From Paracentrotus lividus (lineage: Eukaryota; Echinodermata; Echinoidea; Camarodonta; Echinidae), in contig CALNVZ010003435.1 of NCBI GenBank assembly GCA_940671915.1, positions 12,090,373 through 12,154,372 of the forward strand: a DNA stretch of 64,000 nt, in the 5' to 3' direction. Of the stretch, positions 60,619-64,000 are shown piece by piece. The position numbers and the translations under genes were made by a program. Positions within the stretch are counted from its first letter, which is position 1; every line of letters starts with the position of its first letter. The notes under the pieces are model-generated. The model was given only the letters and a program-made list of their open reading frames with translations. It did no database searches and had not been told where the DNA came from.

Positions 60619-61260
60619 TTAAAGGGAAAGTTCACCCTGTTTTTAAATTGCTTTTAAAAATTGCAGAAAAATAAAAGAAAAATATGAGTGAAGGTTTTGA
60701 GAAAATCAACCAAAAAATGATGAAGTTATGAATATTCAAAGTTTTGATTCTGTGACGTCACATGCGAGCCGGGGGGCATTTCATCAAAGGACTTGTCGGA
60801 CGTTTTATCCGACAAACTGTTATAAGCTACTGAAATGCTCGCATCTGATTGGCTGAGAGCAAACTTGTCGGATAAAATATCTGACAAGTCCTTTGGTGAA
60901 ATGCCCCCATCTCCTATGTGTTATGTAGTTTAAATTCCATAAAATGTTATTTTTTTCAGAAGAAATTAATTATGTCACCTGTGCGGTAGATATACCATCA
61001 AACATATGTTCATATATATGACTATATCAAATTGACCCATTCCTTTATCAAGAACCATGACAAAAGGACAAATTTATGGAATTTACATACAGAACCAATG
61101 GGAGAGCTGCTCGCACGTGACGTCACAGAATCAAAACTGTAAGTATTCTGAAATTCGCTATTTTTAGGTCGATTTTCTTCAAACTTTCACCAATATTTTT
61201 CCTTTATTTTTCTTCATTTTTTAAGACCAATAAAATTCCAGGGTGAACTTCCCCTTTAAA
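60619..61260. mobile_element. TTAAAGGG-type MITE, interrupted by a foldback element
   Basis: TTAAAGGGAAAGTTCACCCTG at the left is inverted at the right (CAGGGTGAACTTCCCCTTTAA). Inner arms also pair (GATTCTGTGACGTCACATGC with GCACGTGACGTCACAGAATC). The host is about 500 bp without the insert. Confidence 0.85.
60770..60908. mobile_element. Foldback MITE, copy 2 (nested)
   Basis: GGGGGGCATTTCATCAAAGG to CCTTTGGTGAAATGCCCCC, with the same core as 51625-51767 (TTGTCGGACGTTTTATCCGA, CTGATTGGCTGAGAG). It sits inside the left part of the host MITE. Confidence 0.9.
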
Positions 61261-61969
61261 AAGTAAATCAAATTAGTATATTAGTGGACAAGTACAAGTA
61301 TGCCTGTCACTTCTGCCAGTCCCACACAAAAAAAAGTGTCAATCCATTTTAGTTGCACAATCAAGACAGCTTCATGGTAATGCAATGTACATGTAGACAA
61401 ACTCACAAATATTCTCCATATTCATTGTGTAATGTGAATCATAGCTAAGTGAAACAGATACATATTTTTTGGTTAATAACAGGTAACACTAGCATGCAAT
61501 CATGGAGGATAAATCTCTACTCAACAGCATTTTATTGATTTCATGATCAACGTTCTGCTGTAGCCATGACAACTAATGTATTACTTGGTGCATAAAGTTT
61601 CTTCAGAGATATCAGGTGAAAATAATACATGCAGTATATTAATTGGGAGAAATTTTTGGTTCAAATAAATGAGAATACTCAGAACATTCTCAAGAAAAAT
61701 GTGGGCTTTTACCTACAGTGTAGTCTACCCATTCAGACTCCCTCCCTCTTTTAAAAGTAATCATACTGGTTTGATATGCTTGCTCTTGACGACAGAGTCT
61801 TCCAGGTTTGTAAAATGTTCGCATTCACACCTAAAATAAGATCTTGGTGTGACCCACAGTGAAGCTTTGCAATGAGAACAGGTTCTTATGAGGCGTTCAC
61901 ACCCAAAAGATGCCATGACTCACAAAGTCTACCCATGTTTACCTGAATCAACTAGGCTCACAGGCCCAC

Positions 61970-62201
61970 ATACTGTATTCGCTGTTATTTTTTCGCGCGA
62001 TTAATTTTTCGCGCTGAGCGGCCTCAAAGAATGTTCACAGGTTCTTGAATTTGCACTGCATGTTAGTAAGCACGCAATTGCAGGTACCCAATACATGCAT
62101 AAAAGAGTATGCTCATGTATTCGCAGGCTTTTAGATTTGTGCCTGCCGATCGTCGCGCAAAATCCGCGAACATTAATGTACCGCAAAATATCTAATACTG
62201 T
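61970..62201. mobile_element. MITE, TACTGTATT(C/T)G family, copy 2
   Basis: TACTGTATTCGCTGTTATTTT to CTAATACTGT. Reverse-orientation relative of 26458-26683, sharing TTTTTCGCG, GAGCGGCCTC and ACATTAATGTACCG. Confidence 0.65.
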
Positions 62202-62965
62202 CACCCCTTATAATGTGAACAAGCTTTCAAAATTTCAGAAGTATTTTTACTACATGTATACTTTGAGCTTGAAAGCCTAATATTCACACGTGGAAGATAA
62301 ATCATTGGCATGACACACAGTCTACATGTACCCTGTATCTAGTGTGAACAGACTTGTCAGACGACAGGTCATGGATGACTTACATGATTCATAACATTAT
62401 AACACAATAGCAGGCGCCATATAACAATGGATGCAACCAACTGCCTTGTCATATCTCATCTTTTATACAAAGATAATTTCATTGTGTATTTATATCATTT
62501 CTAATCATTTTAGGCTCAGTTAGCTGATTTTTTAATTGTAATTGAGGAAAGGACTATACCACTTGGTATAATGGTTCGTTGTCACTTTAGATTGCGTGCC
62601 ACTTGTAAAGTGTGAACTCTAAACATGGGCATGTATGCTGCCATTACAATGTAGGTCATTACTCAACAAACGCTTTCAAATAGCTTTATTGATAGAGGGC
62701 GTCCTATACGTTTTTTTGGGGGAACAGTACATAGGAACAATAGAGCAAAAATCTTTCGGAGTGTAGTTTCGGTGTTCAGGCGATTTGAGGTCAATTAGCA
62801 CAGTAGGCAAATACATGTATATCATTCTATTGAAGTAAATATCGGTTTTAGTGGGAAAAGGTAATCAAAACATGGTTTTGGAGAGTGTAAAGTGATTATT
62901 ATCATTTATAACAATCTTCTCTTTCTTGTAGAGAGTGAACAGACTGGGTATGTAGGATCACAATT

Positions 62966-63016
62966 TTTATTTTATTTATTTATTTATTTATTTATTTTTA
63001 TTTATTTATTTATTTT
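62966..63016. repeat. (TTTA)n microsatellite
   Basis: About 12 units of TTTA, followed by T and G runs. Confidence 0.95.
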
Positions 63017-64000
63017 TTTTTGGGGGGGGAATAACCTATTGAAGAAAAAAAACCTGAACAACTTTGATTTATTAACCCAGGGCTTGACGTTAGATGGCGG
63101 CCAGTATGCAGTGGAACCCAAATTTCATTTCTAGACCCTGAAAAATATAGGAAAATTAAATGTGTGCCACATGCCCATATAAACTAAAAAGTTAAATTCA
63201 AACTCCCTATGAAAAAGGTTAAGAATGAAGACCTGAATACCTACACATTTGAAAATACAATGGGGCTATACACATTAAACCTGGTGTATAATTTTGGTAG
63301 CAAAAAAGGAATTGGCACAAAACCGATCAAATGTAGTTACATGTTGTCCACATTGCACTAAAAGATATGTGTGAGAGATCTTGTGACATTCCTTTCAATA
63401 TTTCCAATGAATTTCATTTATAAAGTTTGAATATAGCGCAATCCAACTGCCGTTTAGACCTCTGCTGACAGGTTCGCACGCCTGAGGTTACGGCGTGAAT
63501 TAGTGCGAACGATCTGTGTGTAACACCCACACAAGAGAAACCCCATTGGTTTTCCACGTGAGCGCTAACCTGAGACGGGTCCCCGACTTATCTTTTTTAT
63601 CCTTATATTATGAAATAAAGACACTAAAACGAGATTTCAAGTACTATAATTAGCTTTATTATAGTTATTGGATTCAATCTATCATAATTTATCTTAATGT
63701 GAATCAAAATAAATGTTTCTTTCTCCCGAAACTATACACCAGCTTTAACCTGTTGCTACTCTTCCCCATGTGCATGAGATGACAATGCAACGCATGCCAA
63801 ATAATTCTCTTATTATTCTATGACAACCTTGAACTTCTCAACTCTATTATTCCCATGACAAACTGTCATCAGTCCCACGTAATCCTTTCCGTGTAGTGAT
63901 GAAGCCAGAATGTACATTGCTAGGCCAGGGTAGGACTGCAACATGATATAACATAATCTGGATATTCAGGCAGGCTGCCTGGTTGACTGGCCTGCCTTGC

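Larger units (their letters stand above)
60285..64000. other. Upstream region of the NWD-like gene, no exon recognised
   Basis: An intron or 5' flank. Apart from the elements listed, a (TTTA)n tract at 62968-63015 and a GC-richer patch at 63455-63590 (with CACGTG and CCAAT), I see nothing supportable. The missing first exon could be here if short, or outside the window. Confidence 0.4.

Noticed and set aside
63455..63590. GC-richer patch as the missing first NWD-like exon
   Set aside because: Frames are broken by stops and there is no phase-2 donor I can defend.

Overview
The window is animal (eukaryotic) genomic DNA: AT-rich, with GT-AG introns, abundant microsatellites, tRNA-derived SINEs, MITEs and a Helitron-like element. 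The repeat style (short foldback elements, '...TATATAGCGC...' SINE tails, elements opening with TTAAAGGG and a 'GTTCACCCTG' motif) suggests a sea urchin or related marine deuterostome. That assignment is from memory of such repeats, not from a search.

Three protein-coding genes were found, all on the minus strand and head to tail. (1) At 10618-10780 is the first coding exon of a calbindin/calretinin/secretagogin-like EF-hand protein. It ends inside the first EF-hand loop; no later exon was recognised in 1-10617. (2) At 15203-28491 is a complete IST1 homologue (ESCRT-III-associated factor): ten coding exons, all phases consistent, 407 codons plus stop, and probably a non-coding first exon at about 30320. 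(3) At 36148-59995 is a NACHT and WD-repeat protein of the NWD1/NWD2 type. Eleven coding exons give 1,292 residues: a Pro-rich N-terminus, a DUF4062-like domain, a NACHT ATPase with Walker A and B motifs, a winged-helix region and about eight WD repeats. Its 5' end was not found and is probably beyond 60 kb or outside the window.

Layout: 1-10.6 kb is non-coding with degenerate tandem repeats. 10.6-11.1 kb is the EF-hand gene start and promoter. 11.3-13.3 kb holds a near-perfect hairpin and microsatellites. 13.3-15.2 kb is probably the IST1 3' UTR. 15.2-30.5 kb is IST1, with a ~150-bp satellite carrying nuclear-receptor-type DR1 sites in one intron. 30.5-33.1 kb is intergenic. 33.1-36.1 kb is probably a long NWD 3' UTR. 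36.1-60.0 kb is the NWD gene, whose introns hold a ~3-kb Helitron-like element, a 1.7-kb inverted repeat split by a SINE, two other SINEs and several MITEs. 60-64 kb is upstream sequence with a nested MITE.

The most unusual pattern is repeated duplication of exon edges. Short copies of an exon end plus its adjoining intron lie next to two IST1 exons and three NWD exons. Several copies keep the reading frame and a splice site. The genes are not obviously linked in function: IST1 acts in ESCRT-III membrane scission, the NWD protein is a STAND-type NTPase scaffold, and the EF-hand protein would be a cytosolic calcium buffer or sensor.
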